From: Hungatella sp.
Lineage (GTDB): Bacteria; Bacillota; Clostridia; Lachnospirales; Lachnospiraceae
Reading direction: 5' to 3'
DNA length: 64,000 nucleotides
Assembly: GCA_009712635.1 (NCBI GenBank)
Contig: WASS01000002.1
Coordinates: 186,001-250,000, forward strand
Position numbers and translations under genes: made by a program. A model generated the notes under the pieces. That model was not told where the DNA came from. It was given only the letters and a program-made list of their open reading frames with translations, and made no database searches. This document shows, piece after piece, positions 17,993 through 27,309 of this stretch (the stretch's first letter is position 1; the number at the start of each line of letters is the position of its first letter).

Positions 17993-19894
17993 ATGCCGGG
18001 GATAGCGATGTTATTGCCCAATATTGAGCTTTTACAGATTGCAGGTGAGCTTTGTAAAGATCATTCTAATGTGATTATCTGTAAAAGGACATTAAACGAG
18101 AATGTTGAGGCAGATGGGAAAGAAGCAGTTAAAATGGGGGCCAGTGTGATTGTTGCCAGGGGGACTCAGGCTGAGAGAATCCGCTATACAGTGGATATTC
18201 CAGTTGTGGATATCGTCTGGACTGCACAGGAGATTGGGCTTGCTATTTTAAAAGCCAAGGAAATGATACAGGATACATGCCCTGTCATTGGAATTATCGG
18301 ATTGAAGAGCATGTTTTGCGATACAGTCCATTTTGAAACTTTATTTCATGCAAAAATTAAAACTTTTTATTTCACCTCAATGGAGGAAAAAGAAAGTATG
18401 TTTAAAGAAGTGGAGACATGGGGGGCGGATATGCTGATCGGTGCTCAGGATATCTTAAGGCAATTTGGATATCTGAATATTCCTGTCCTGCCAGTGGAAT
18501 CCACAGAGGAATCGGTCAGGATTGCCATCAGTCAGGCAGAGACTCTTTTCTCTAACAATGAGATAAAACGCCGCAATGAATCCAAAGTGAATTCTCTTTT
18601 GGACAGCATGTTTAATGGACTGATTCAAATTGACAGTGCCGGGACGATAGTAATGATGAACCGGATTACGGAAGGAATATTAAATAAAGGCCAGGAAGAG
18701 GTACTTGGGAAAAATGTAAAAGATATTATTAAGGACATTAATACGGATCTGATTCATCAGGTACTCAACAGCCCAAGAGAAAGCTTTTCTTCATTTCTTA
18801 ATGTAAATGGCCGAGCCATGGTTATGATTTTATCCCCGATTATGGTAGATGATCAGATCACCGGTGCCTATCTATCGTTAAAGAAGATAAGCCGGAATGA
18901 TGAAATTGATTATGCCATTCAGGAGGCGGAACGCAGAGGTGGATTTGTAGCTTACCGGAACTTTGGAGATATCTGCTATACCTCTGAGAAAATGTCCCGG
19001 CTTATTGAGCAGGCAAAGCTCTATTCCCAGTCCAATACGCCGCTGATGATAGAAGGGCAGACTGGAGATGACAGGGAAAGTCTTTGCCAGGGAATTCATA
19101 ATTACAGTCTCCGTAAGAATGGTCCTTATGTGATGGTCAGTATGGTAGGGCTGTCTCAGGAAAGGCAGATGGAGCTGTTATTTGGGAGCGGGGACGAAAG
19201 ACGGAACAGCCAGAGGGTTATTGGTGCGCTTGAAAAGGCCAACGGAGGAACCCTGGTTATTACAGGAATCGGATTTGCCGCAGCCAGCACACAGTCAGCC
19301 TTGTGCCGGTTTATCAGGGAAAATACGGGAGTACAGCTGGGGAACGGGGAAATAAAGCTGTTGGATGTAAGGTTAATTGTTACTTCCACAGAATCCCTTT
19401 TACAAATGAGAAAAAACGATACGGTTACATTTACCTTCTACTATATTTTTTCCGGCCTGGTTTTAAGGCTGCCGCCCCTTTCCGAGAGAAGGGAGGATGT
19501 GGTGAACTTTGTAAACCTGTATTTAAAACGGTATACCCAGCGGTATTCCAGATTTCAGGTCTTAACCGATGAAGCAATGGAATATCTAAAAACGTATAAC
19601 TGGTGCGGAAGTGCACTGCAGATTGAACGATTTATTGAACGAATGGTGCTTACGATTGAGAAGCGTACCATCAAAAAACATATCGTGGAAGACCTGTTGC
19701 AGGAAATGTACCCGGATGAGGTTTTTGAAGAGGGAAACCTGGCAGTTAAAGAAGAAACCATGGATGCCTATGAAATCCTTTTGAGAAATACCTTGTTAAA
19801 AAACTCCGGAAACCGAAATGCAACCGCAAAGGAGCTGGGAATCAGCCCGACTACGTTATGGCGAAAAATGAAAAAATATGGGATAACAGACTAA
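17993..19894 (+). CDS. PrpR-type regulator with PAS domain and degenerate sigma-54 AAA+ core
   Basis: 633 residues from the ATG behind AGGAGAGGAGAC. Order: PrpR_N sensor domain (about 1-190), PAS domain (200-310: NSLLDSMFNGLIQIDSAGTI), AAA+ region (about 325-555) and a C-terminal Fis-type HTH (NRNATAKELGISPTTLWRKM). The AAA+ part keeps the family outline (QAKLYSQSNTPLMIEGQTG, LRLPPLSERREDVV), but Walker A is GQTGDDRE without the lysine, the Walker B position reads GGTLVITGI without acids, and no GAFTGA loop is present. It should therefore not hydrolyse ATP or remodel sigma-54 polymerase. It probably controls the adjacent sugar ABC operon in response to a small molecule. Confidence 0.82.
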   Translation: MPGIAMLLPNIELLQIAGELCKDHSNVIICKRTLNENVEADGKEAVKMGASVIVARGTQAERIRYTVDIPVVDIVWTAQEIGLAILKAKEMIQDTCPVIGIIGLKSMFCDTVHFETLFHAKIKTFYFTSMEEKESMFKEVETWGADMLIGAQDILRQFGYLNIPVLPVESTEESVRIAISQAETLFSNNEIKRRNESKVNSLLDSMFNGLIQIDSAGTIVMMNRITEGILNKGQEEVLGKNVKDIIKDINTDLIHQVLNSPRESFSSFLNVNGRAMVMILSPIMVDDQITGAYLSLKKISRNDEIDYAIQEAERRGGFVAYRNFGDICYTSEKMSRLIEQAKLYSQSNTPLMIEGQTGDDRESLCQGIHNYSLRKNGPYVMVSMVGLSQERQMELLFGSGDERRNSQRVIGALEKANGGTLVITGIGFAAASTQSALCRFIRENTGVQLGNGEIKLLDVRLIVTSTESLLQMRKNDTVTFTFYYIFSGLVLRLPPLSERREDVVNFVNLYLKRYTQRYSRFQVLTDEAMEYLKTYNWCGSALQIERFIERMVLTIEKRTIKKHIVEDLLQEMYPDEVFEEGNLAVKEETMDAYEILLRNTLLKNSGNRNATAKELGISPTTLWRKMKKYGITD

Positions 19895-19987
19895 AAGTTT
19901 TCAATATGAAAGACATACTTGAAAGACAAGAATTAAATTAGAAATAAAATCGCAATAAAATGAAATGTATGTCCATTACGATGAGAG

Positions 19988-20033
19988 AAGAACGCATTTA
20001 TTAGTCAATATGGCAATGGTGCGTTCTTTTTTA
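19988..20033 (+). terminator. Terminator between the regulator and the ABC operon
   Basis: AAGAACGCA (19988-19996) pairs with TGCGTTCTT (20020-20028), then a T run. Upstream, TGAAAGACA is repeated at 19907 and 19920, a possible binding site. The operon promoter may include TATAAT at 20040-20045. Confidence 0.75.
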
Positions 20034-20085
20034 TGTTTATATAATTTACATATCTTACAAGCACGATGGGGAAGGGAAGGAGAAC

Positions 20086-20991
20086 ATGCAGCAAAAAAAA
20101 GAAAAGAGGTTTATTAATATACGTACCATACCGTATCTGATGGTACTGCCCTCAATATCAGTCATTGTCATTTTTATGTTTTACCCTATTTTTAAAACAT
20201 TCTATAACAGCTTTCATCATTATATCTTAACCAGACCAAAAGATTATGGCTTCGTAGGACTGGATAATTACGTTAAGCTGTTTTCTGATCCGCTGTTTTA
20301 TAAGTCATTAAACAATACTGTAATCTGGACCTTTTTTAACGTATTCTTCCAGTGTATTCTGGGGCTTTTGGTAGCGCTTCTCATGAATACAGAATTCAAG
20401 GGACGGAAGTTTTACCGTATGATCGTTTTTTCACCATGGGCATTCGGCGGAATGCTGGTAGCATTAATATTCAGCTATATGTTTACCGGACAAACGGGTG
20501 TGATTAACGATTTGCTGATGAAATCCGGTCTGATTCATGAACGGATCTCCTGGTTTTCCACAGGCAGTCTTGCAAGAGGAACCCTGATCTTTACAACAAC
20601 CTGGAGAGGAATTCCATTTTTTGCAGTATCCTTTCTGGCCGCCCTTCAATCCATACCTGGGGATTATTATGAAGCAGCAGATGTGGACGGTGCCAATAAT
20701 ATTTATCAGTTCTGGAGAATTACACTGCCTCTGATAAAAAACACATTGATTTTAACTACGCTTCTCCGTACAATCTGGACTTTTAACATTGTTGATATCA
20801 TTGCTGGTATGACAGATGGCGGACCCAACAATTCTACCATGACACTGCCCCACTATCTTATGACAAAGTTCAATGAAGGTCTGGATATCGGTTATTCCAG
20901 TACTATGGCAGCAGCAATGGCTCTGATTCTGGCAGTATTTGCCGGTGTCTACGTTGCGGCGGGAGGATTTGGCAAGGAGGGAGACTTATAA
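20086..20991 (+). CDS. Carbohydrate ABC transporter permease (MalF/UgpA type)
   Basis: 301 residues with six predicted membrane helices, the first at about 17-40 (LMVLPSISVIVIFMFYPIF). The EAA loop that contacts the ATPase is seen in YEAADVDGANNIYQFWRITL. Family CUT1, taking up di- and oligosaccharides. The gene starts the operon permease-permease-binding protein-hydrolase-dehydrogenase. No ATPase gene is in the operon, which is usual where a shared MsmK/UgpC-type ATPase is encoded elsewhere. Confidence 0.92.
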   Translation: MQQKKEKRFINIRTIPYLMVLPSISVIVIFMFYPIFKTFYNSFHHYILTRPKDYGFVGLDNYVKLFSDPLFYKSLNNTVIWTFFNVFFQCILGLLVALLMNTEFKGRKFYRMIVFSPWAFGGMLVALIFSYMFTGQTGVINDLLMKSGLIHERISWFSTGSLARGTLIFTTTWRGIPFFAVSFLAALQSIPGDYYEAADVDGANNIYQFWRITLPLIKNTLILTTLLRTIWTFNIVDIIAGMTDGGPNNSTMTLPHYLMTKFNEGLDIGYSSTMAAAMALILAVFAGVYVAAGGFGKEGDL

Positions 20992-20996
20992 TCATT

Positions 20997-21839
20997 ATGA
21001 GCAATAAGACAAAGAAAAGATTAATCCGGATTTTAACTGTTAATATACCGTTGGTTGTCCTGTTTATCGTTACCATTTTTCCGCTGTACTGGACAATTGT
21101 AACTTCGTTAAAGCCTGAGAATCAAATAATGAAGCTGCCCTTAAAGTATTGGCCCAGTCCAATTACATTTGATAATTATAAATATATCTGGAATAACATG
21201 GGATTTGATGTTTACTTCTTTAACAGTGTAATGGTAACAGTAATCAGTACCGTGGTGTGTACGGTGGTTTCCCTCTTTGGAGGCTATGCCATTGCCAGAT
21301 ATCCATATAAAGGAAAGAAACTTACTTATCTGATATTACTTGTTTCACAGATGTTTCCCGGTGTGGTCTTAATGATTCCACTGTTTGAAATCTTTAAAAA
21401 TATGGGAATTGTGAATTCACCTTACTCCCTTATTTTAACTTATACCACAGTCCGGATCCCGTTTTGCATGATTATGATCAGCGGATTCGTTGCTGGTGTA
21501 TCCCCTGCTCTGGAAGAGGCAGCTCAGATCGACGGGTGTTCTGTTTTGGGGGCAATTACGAAGATTGTAGTACCAACCATCGCTCCCGGACTGGTGGCAG
21601 CAGGCGCATTTGCCTTTGTAAGCTCCTGGAATGAGTATGTATATGCATTTTGCTTTTTAAGCAGCGAACGGTATTTTACACTTCCCATTGGATTAAAGCT
21701 TATGAAGGGTGAGTTTTCAGTGGCGTATGGTAGTCTGGCAGCAGGCTGTGTCATGGCGCTGATTCCCGTAATTTTATTGTTTGCTTATATTCAGAAATAC
21801 CTGGTTTCCGGTTTATCAGCCGGTGCCGTTAAAGGTTAA
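20997..21839 (+). CDS. Carbohydrate ABC transporter permease (MalG/UgpE type)
   Basis: 280 residues, six membrane helices, the EAA motif in LEEAAQIDGCSVLGAITKIV and the typical C-terminal LVSGLSAGAVKG. Pairs with the MalF-type permease five bases upstream to make the membrane channel. The ATG is preceded by a GGAGG within the end of the upstream gene. Confidence 0.93.
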   Translation: MSNKTKKRLIRILTVNIPLVVLFIVTIFPLYWTIVTSLKPENQIMKLPLKYWPSPITFDNYKYIWNNMGFDVYFFNSVMVTVISTVVCTVVSLFGGYAIARYPYKGKKLTYLILLVSQMFPGVVLMIPLFEIFKNMGIVNSPYSLILTYTTVRIPFCMIMISGFVAGVSPALEEAAQIDGCSVLGAITKIVVPTIAPGLVAAGAFAFVSSWNEYVYAFCFLSSERYFTLPIGLKLMKGEFSVAYGSLAAGCVMALIPVILLFAYIQKYLVSGLSAGAVKG

Positions 21840-21860
21840 TATAATTTTAAGGAGGAACTT

Positions 21861-23249
21861 ATGAGAAAGGCAGTAGCAGCTATTTTAGCACTAAGTATGA
21901 TTGTGGGACTTACCGGATGTGCAGGTAAAAAGGAGGAGACAGCCCCTGCAAAGGAACAGACTGAGAGCAGCGGGGAAGCAGGAAAGAAAGAGGGAGAAAG
22001 CACTGCTGCAGAAACAACTAAGAGCGCAGGCGGGGATCAGGCTCCTGTAACCCTGACATTCTGGCACAGGGATGGAAATACAACATCAAACCCAATGTTT
22101 GATGTAATTATTAAAGATTTTGAAGAGAAATATCCATGGATTACAGTGGAGTATACGGGACTTGCAGCGGATTCTTATATGACGAAATACAACACCGCCA
22201 TTGTAACCGGAGAAACACCGGACGTTTGTACCATTTCCAACAAGGACCTTAACACACTGGTGGCACAGGATGCACTGCTGGATCTGGAAGATTCCTTTAA
22301 CCAGTGGGAGGAGAAAGATCAGATGCTTCCGGAGATTCTTGATTCTGCCCGCTTCCTTTCCGGAGATGGCAAGTTATATATGCTGGGTTATGGCATGACT
22401 CAGGAAACTTCCTGGTATAACAAGAAATGGCATGAGGAGCATGGAATTGAGCCGGCACAAACCATAGACCAGCTGGTGGAATATAGTAAAAAATATGCGG
22501 ATAAGAGCAAAGGGGAATATTATTTCACTCTTCGCGGCGGTGCCGGATCAGCGGAAAACTTATTTATGTTCCTGATGTCCTATGCAGGCGTTACCTCTCT
22601 CTTTCAGGAAGACGGAACCTGTAATTTAAGCAATCCAAAAATTGCAGAAGGTCTTGATGTTTATGCAAACCTCTACAAAGAAGGTCTTGTTTCTGTGGAT
22701 GCAATTTCCAATGGATTTAAAGAAATGGTAGCTGAATTTGGTTCTGGCACAGCTCAGTATATGATGCACAATTCCTCCTCTGTTGCAGAAAATGAAAAGA
22801 ACTTAGGGGCGGAGAATGTAATGGTTGTTAAGCCTCTGGCAGGCAAGGACGGAATTGCAGTTTGTAAAGCACCATCTTTTATGGGAGCTGCAGCATTTAA
22901 AGCAACAAAGCATCCGGAAGAAGCCGCTTTGTTTGTGGAATATCTTGCGTCAGCAGTTGGTGCAGGCTATGCAGATGTAACAGAGGGAAGAGTTCCGGTC
23001 AATAAAGGTATTTATGAACAGGACTGGTATAAGGAAAATCCTTACTATCAGGTTTATGCAACATTTGCAGAACAGGGCGTTAAATTTGCCGAATTCCCGT
23101 TTTGGCTGGATGGCTATAATGAATACGCCAAAACTAACATTACTGCTGATTTCCAGGCAGTTTTACATGGTGAAAAACAGGCTGCAGACGTTTGCAATGC
23201 CTGGGCAAATGATTTGGGCAAGATGCAGAAGGAGTATCTGTCAAAATAA
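21861..23249 (+). CDS. Family 1 extracellular sugar-binding lipoprotein
   Basis: 462 residues. The signal peptide ends in a lipobox LTGC (Cys ~20), followed by a Glu/Thr/Ser/Ala-rich linker to about residue 65. The mature domain begins VTLTFWHRDGN and shows the family pattern ITVEYTGLAADSYMTKYNTAI and GETPDVCTIS. It captures the sugar for the two permeases upstream. Together with the GH105 and dehydrogenase genes downstream, the ligand is probably an unsaturated or uronate-containing oligosaccharide from pectin or rhamnogalacturonan; this is inference. A stable hairpin follows the stop. Confidence 0.92.
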   Translation: MRKAVAAILALSMIVGLTGCAGKKEETAPAKEQTESSGEAGKKEGESTAAETTKSAGGDQAPVTLTFWHRDGNTTSNPMFDVIIKDFEEKYPWITVEYTGLAADSYMTKYNTAIVTGETPDVCTISNKDLNTLVAQDALLDLEDSFNQWEEKDQMLPEILDSARFLSGDGKLYMLGYGMTQETSWYNKKWHEEHGIEPAQTIDQLVEYSKKYADKSKGEYYFTLRGGAGSAENLFMFLMSYAGVTSLFQEDGTCNLSNPKIAEGLDVYANLYKEGLVSVDAISNGFKEMVAEFGSGTAQYMMHNSSSVAENEKNLGAENVMVVKPLAGKDGIAVCKAPSFMGAAAFKATKHPEEAALFVEYLASAVGAGYADVTEGRVPVNKGIYEQDWYKENPYYQVYATFAEQGVKFAEFPFWLDGYNEYAKTNITADFQAVLHGEKQAADVCNAWANDLGKMQKEYLSK

Positions 23250-23258
23250 ATAAAGGCT

Positions 23259-23283
23259 GGGCTGTCCGCTAAAAGGACAGCCC
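23259..23283 (+). promoter_or_regulatory. Intercistronic hairpin after the binding-protein gene
   Basis: GGGCTGTCC (23259-23267) and GGACAGCCC (23275-23283) form a perfect 9-bp stem with a 7-base loop and no T run. It could be a 3'-end stabiliser that raises the binding protein over downstream enzymes, a common arrangement in ABC operons, or a partial terminator. Confidence 0.65.
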
Positions 23284-23328
23284 AAATTAATAAAATGCCA
23301 AGTAATGAAATTACAGGAGACTATAACA

Positions 23329-24483
23329 ATGGTATTTGAGCGCTATATCAAGAATTACATAAAAGAGTTCAATGATCTTGACCGGGAGGTTTGGAACTAT
23401 GAGGATGGCTGCATTTTAATTGGGGCTGAGAAATTATTTCATGCCACAGGTGAGTCATTTTATTATGACTGTATCAGGAACTATGTAGATCGCTATGTTG
23501 ATGAAGATGGCAATATTAAGGGCTATGAAAGAGAAGAATATAATATTGACAGAATTCCGTCCGGTCTTGTTTTGTTCTTATTATATGAAAAAAGCGGGGA
23601 AATCAAATACCGGAAAGCAATAGAAGCTCTGAGGCTGCAGCTGAAACATCATCCAAGGACGAAAAGCGGAAGCTTCTGGCATAAAAAAATTTATCCCAAT
23701 CAGATCTGGCTGGATGGCCTTTATATGGGAATGCCCTATTATCTTACTTATGAAAAAATGTTTGGAACGAGAGCTGCTTATGACGATGTAATGATGCAGT
23801 TTAATAATGCAAGAAATACGTTGTTTGATGAAGGGAAAAAGCTTTATTACCACGGCTGGGATGAGGCAAAAGAAATATTCTGGGCAGATAAAGAAACCGG
23901 ATTATCAAAAAATTTCTGGTCCAGGGCTCTGGGCTGGTATCTGATGGCGCTTATTGACTGTTATGAAATACTGCCAGAGGAGGAGACAAAACACCGGAAC
24001 AGACTGGGAGAACTTTTAAAGGAGGCGGTAGACGGGCTGCTTCTTTATCAGGACAAAGAAAGTGGATTGTTCTATCAGCTGACCGCCTTAAAAGATGTGA
24101 AAGGAAATTACCTTGAAACTTCTTCCTCAATTATGTTTGCTTATGGAATTTTAAAGGGTGTACGCCTTGGCGTTTTAGAGGAGGCAAAGTATCGGGGCAT
24201 AGGAGAAGAAATACTGATTGGTGTGGAAACACGGATGTTTCAGCAGTATGAAGGAAAAATTCAGCTGACCGGTATCTGCAAAGGAGCCGGGCTGGGTCCG
24301 GCAGACAATCTTTTCCGTGATGGAAGTGTTGAGTATTATTTAAAAGAGGAAGTAGTAGCTGATGAGCAGAAGGGTGTGGGAGTTATGATGATGGCATTCG
24401 GGGAATGGCTCCAGCTTTTAAAGAATAAACCGGTTGAACCAACCAATTATCCCAGAGTAGAAATCTGGAATGGAAAATATTAG
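23329..24483 (+). CDS. GH105 unsaturated rhamnogalacturonyl hydrolase (YteR-like)
   Basis: 384 residues from the ATG nine bases after ACAGGAG; an ATG 24 bases upstream has no site. The (alpha/alpha)6 barrel family signatures are visible: VWNYEDGCILIGAE, NIDRIPSG, the catalytic segment PNQIWLDGLYMGMP (Asp ~129, equivalent to the YteR acid), FWSRALGWYLMAL and LETSSSIMFAYG. No signal peptide, so it acts in the cytoplasm on imported unsaturated disaccharides made by polysaccharide lyases, releasing 4-deoxy-uronate. This identifies the import system as one for lyase products of pectin-like or other uronate polymers. Confidence 0.9.
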   Translation: MVFERYIKNYIKEFNDLDREVWNYEDGCILIGAEKLFHATGESFYYDCIRNYVDRYVDEDGNIKGYEREEYNIDRIPSGLVLFLLYEKSGEIKYRKAIEALRLQLKHHPRTKSGSFWHKKIYPNQIWLDGLYMGMPYYLTYEKMFGTRAAYDDVMMQFNNARNTLFDEGKKLYYHGWDEAKEIFWADKETGLSKNFWSRALGWYLMALIDCYEILPEEETKHRNRLGELLKEAVDGLLLYQDKESGLFYQLTALKDVKGNYLETSSSIMFAYGILKGVRLGVLEEAKYRGIGEEILIGVETRMFQQYEGKIQLTGICKGAGLGPADNLFRDGSVEYYLKEEVVADEQKGVGVMMMAFGEWLQLLKNKPVEPTNYPRVEIWNGKY

Positions 24484-24495
24484 GAGGCTGCAGGA

Positions 24496-25518
24496 ATGAA
24501 GGCAATTTATATAAACGCACCTGGTGAAGTAGTGGTGAAAGAAACTCAGATGCCTGTACGTAAAAGCGGCGAAGCTCTTTTAAAGGTCTTATACGGCGGT
24601 ATTTGCGGCAGTGATCTTGGCTCTTATAAGGGAACCTTTGCGTACTTTGATTATCCCAGAATTCCTGGGCATGAGTTTTCTGCTGAGATTGTAGAAATAG
24701 ATGAAAATTCTCAAGGTCTGAAACCTGGCATGATCGTAACCTGTAATCCATATTTCAATTGCGGAACCTGCTATTCCTGCTCTCAGGGAATAGTAAATGC
24801 CTGCCAGGACAATCATACCATGGGCTGCCAGATGGACGGTGCATTTTCAGAATACATTACCATGCCGGTGGAACGGATTTATGAGGGGAAAGGCCTGGAT
24901 CCAAAAGTTCTGGCAGCTATAGAACCCTTTTGTATCAGTTATCATGGTGTCAGCAGAGCAGATGTACGGCCTATGGAAAAGGTACTTGTTGTAGGTGCCG
25001 GAACCATTGGTATTCTTGCGGCAATTGCAGCTAAAGCAAAAGGAGCCGTAGTATATATATCGGATGTATCCGAAGGGAAACTGAAACTTGCCCAGTCGTT
25101 TGGTGTTGATGGAACAATTTTAAACTCATCCCCCATGCATTTTGTTAACGAGGTGGAGCGGATAACAAATGGGAATGGCTTTGATGTCACAATCGAAGCA
25201 GTGGGTCTGCCATCTACTTTCCAGAACTGCATTGATGCAGCCTGTTTTGGCGGAAGAGTGGTAGTAATCGGAGTAGGAAAGAAGAATCTGGATTTTAATT
25301 TTACTCTGATCCAGAAAAAAGAGTTAAATGTCTTCGGTTCCAGAAATGCATTAAAGAAAGACTTTATAGAACTGATCGATCTGGTAAAATCAGGTGAAAT
25401 TCTTCTTGATAAGATTATTACTGATACATACTCCTTAGAGGATGCTCCTAAAGCATTTGAGGATTTCGCCAATAATCCGGGAAATATGCTTAAAGTTATG
25501 ATTGATTTCAGAAAGTAA
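24496..25518 (+). CDS. Zinc-dependent medium-chain alcohol/polyol dehydrogenase
   Basis: 340 residues. Catalytic zinc ligands are in YGGICGSDLGSY (Cys ~37) and IPGHEFSAEI (His ~59, Glu ~60); the structural zinc site uses the four cysteines in FNCGTCYSCSQGIVNAC (about 87-103). The Rossmann motif VVGAGTIGILAA starts near 165. Related to sorbitol, threonine and galactonate-type dehydrogenases. Being last in a uronate-type sugar operon, it may reduce or oxidise a deoxy-ketose or aldonate; substrate not determined. Starts 12 bp after the GH105 gene behind TAGGAGG. Confidence 0.88.
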   Translation: MKAIYINAPGEVVVKETQMPVRKSGEALLKVLYGGICGSDLGSYKGTFAYFDYPRIPGHEFSAEIVEIDENSQGLKPGMIVTCNPYFNCGTCYSCSQGIVNACQDNHTMGCQMDGAFSEYITMPVERIYEGKGLDPKVLAAIEPFCISYHGVSRADVRPMEKVLVVGAGTIGILAAIAAKAKGAVVYISDVSEGKLKLAQSFGVDGTILNSSPMHFVNEVERITNGNGFDVTIEAVGLPSTFQNCIDAACFGGRVVVIGVGKKNLDFNFTLIQKKELNVFGSRNALKKDFIELIDLVKSGEILLDKIITDTYSLEDAPKAFEDFANNPGNMLKVMIDFRK

Positions 25519-25526
25519 ATAAATAG

Positions 25527-25569
25527 AAGATGCTGCAGGAGACATGTCTGACCTGCAGCATCTTTTTTA
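25527..25569. terminator. Bidirectional terminator between convergent genes
   Basis: AAGATGCTGCAGG (25527-25539) pairs with CCTGCAGCATCTT (25552-25564). It overlaps the last codon of the minus-strand gene. Confidence 0.88.
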
Positions 25570-27225
25570 AATGAATTGTTTTAACATACGGTTTATTTTA
25601 TTTCTGGCTGAAATTAGATAGGCTGCTGATTTCGGATACGTCTTAAATGTGATTGGTTCTGATAAGTCCTCTTCTAAAAGATCTATTACGGCTTCTCTGC
25701 CAATGTACTGTTCCAACAGCTTTAATGCTCTGTGATCCTGTATGGCTTCATATAAAACCATTAGCCGTATGGACTCTTCCGGATACCTGTCCGATCCCGG
25801 ATAAACTAAAAACGCATCTCCGGAGGGGAAGCTTCCCCCGCTGTCCGTAACCAGATAAGGGTTGATGTGCTCCAGAGAATATTCGGAATTATAAAAGTTA
25901 AAGCCCCAGTGCAGGATACCTTCCATTCCAAATTTATAGACCTGAATCCCATAGATGCGGTTCCTTTCTGAAGGCATTGCCATAAAGCGGTTGGCTACAT
26001 CAACACACTGAGCAGTACAATAGTAGCTCCATAAATGAGGGACATTGTGCTGTAAAAATGGTTCTATGTGATCGGTAGCGCAAGCAGGCCGTTCTACCAG
26101 ACCGGATTCATAAAAAGAATAATCAGATAGTGCATCTATCAGCTTACAGCCCTTTAAGTGTTCCATAACCGATTCTCTGGCTGCAGCATAGGAGTTAAAA
26201 TTGGAGGGTTTTGGCTCATCGGATATATGGAACCAGGTATCATTTAAGATATCCAGGAGCTTTAATTCCTTTTTCAGTGCAGGAAGAAACTGATTAAGGA
26301 AAAGGGTGTAGTCCCCTAAGGCAGGGGTGTGCCAGCCAAACCGCCTGATTTCCTCCCCGCTAATTGTGACCATAATTTTAGGTGCAGATTCTGCTCCCCA
26401 TTGAGTAAAGAGATGAGCCATTTCAAAATATCTGATTCCAGATGATTTGCAGATGGACACCCATCTCCGTAACCTGGTGAAATCAAACTGGTAAGTACCA
26501 TTCTCTTCGATGATATCCACCAGCTGAATGGTGGTCCGTTCTCCGCCTCTTGCCGTATCAAGGGGTGGTGTGAAGATTGGTGTGAGTATCATATTTATTC
26601 CTCTCTTTGCATAAAGAGAAATAAAATGCTCCAGAATCGTCCAATGTTCCTCAGAAAAAACGGGGACATGATAATAATCAGCCAGGCAGTCTCCATGAAA
26701 CCACTGGGTGTGAATCAGTTCCTGACTGGGCAATGAGGCTGGTATGATTTCCAGTGCGGCAGTAACGGATGCAGCGATTGACATCTTCGAATTGACCAGT
26801 GAAACTGTAATTGGATAGATACCTGGCTTAATTTCGCTGGTGAGAGAAACATCCACCCACAGGATTTGCCATTTACCAGGTACCAGAAAGAGACTTTCAT
26901 GATCCAGATTCCTAAGAAGATCCGGGTAAAGGCCGGGAGTGTGGCGGAGATAATTACTGTCCCGTTTTTCATGGGCAGGGTAAGCGGAGGGGACGGAAAT
27001 CACCTGCCTGATCCGGATCTGTTTTTCCAGGGGAGAATCGATGGAAACATGAAGTGCTTCCTTCTCTTCACCGGAAAAGGAGCAGGCAGCCTGAAAAGAA
27101 ACCGTTTCCCCATAAAGACCGGTAAGACGGCAGCATTCCGGATAAAATAAGGGCTCTTCATCAGTAAATACTTTGGTTAATGAGCTTAAGAGAATCATGC
27201 GGTAAGTATTATTTGTTTGTTCCAT
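25567..27225 (-). CDS. DUF4091-domain glycoside hydrolase-like protein
   Basis: 552 residues from the ATG behind AAAGGAACC; an upstream in-frame start lacks a site. The N-terminal ~150 residues form a beta-sandwich-like region, then a TIM-barrel-like domain with ISLYAKRGINMILTPIFTPP, RRWVSICKSSGIRYFEMAHL, and IHISDEP-type acids in WFHISDEPKPSNF. The C-terminal part has the DUF4091 pattern (HWGFNFYNSEY, FPSGDAFLVYPG, IRLMVLYEAIQDHRAL). Related to GH123-type hexosaminidases. No signal peptide. It lies convergent with the GH105 operon, so it probably handles a sugar of the same polymer. Confidence 0.8.
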   Translation of the reverse strand: MEQTNNTYRMILLSSLTKVFTDEEPLFYPECCRLTGLYGETVSFQAACSFSGEEKEALHVSIDSPLEKQIRIRQVISVPSAYPAHEKRDSNYLRHTPGLYPDLLRNLDHESLFLVPGKWQILWVDVSLTSEIKPGIYPITVSLVNSKMSIAASVTAALEIIPASLPSQELIHTQWFHGDCLADYYHVPVFSEEHWTILEHFISLYAKRGINMILTPIFTPPLDTARGGERTTIQLVDIIEENGTYQFDFTRLRRWVSICKSSGIRYFEMAHLFTQWGAESAPKIMVTISGEEIRRFGWHTPALGDYTLFLNQFLPALKKELKLLDILNDTWFHISDEPKPSNFNSYAAARESVMEHLKGCKLIDALSDYSFYESGLVERPACATDHIEPFLQHNVPHLWSYYCTAQCVDVANRFMAMPSERNRIYGIQVYKFGMEGILHWGFNFYNSEYSLEHINPYLVTDSGGSFPSGDAFLVYPGSDRYPEESIRLMVLYEAIQDHRALKLLEQYIGREAVIDLLEEDLSEPITFKTYPKSAAYLISARNKINRMLKQFI

Positions 27226-27309
27226 GTCAGGTTCCTTTCTCAAATACCTACATTATAACTTTCTGTCAGGTTGATTTCAATGGAATAAAATTATTCTGTG
27301 ATTCTGCCT

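Noticed and set aside
20086-25518. Sigma-54 (-12/-24) promoter before the sugar operon
   Set aside because: No TGGCAC-N5-TTGC-like sequence seen upstream of 20086, consistent with the decayed AAA+ core of the regulator.
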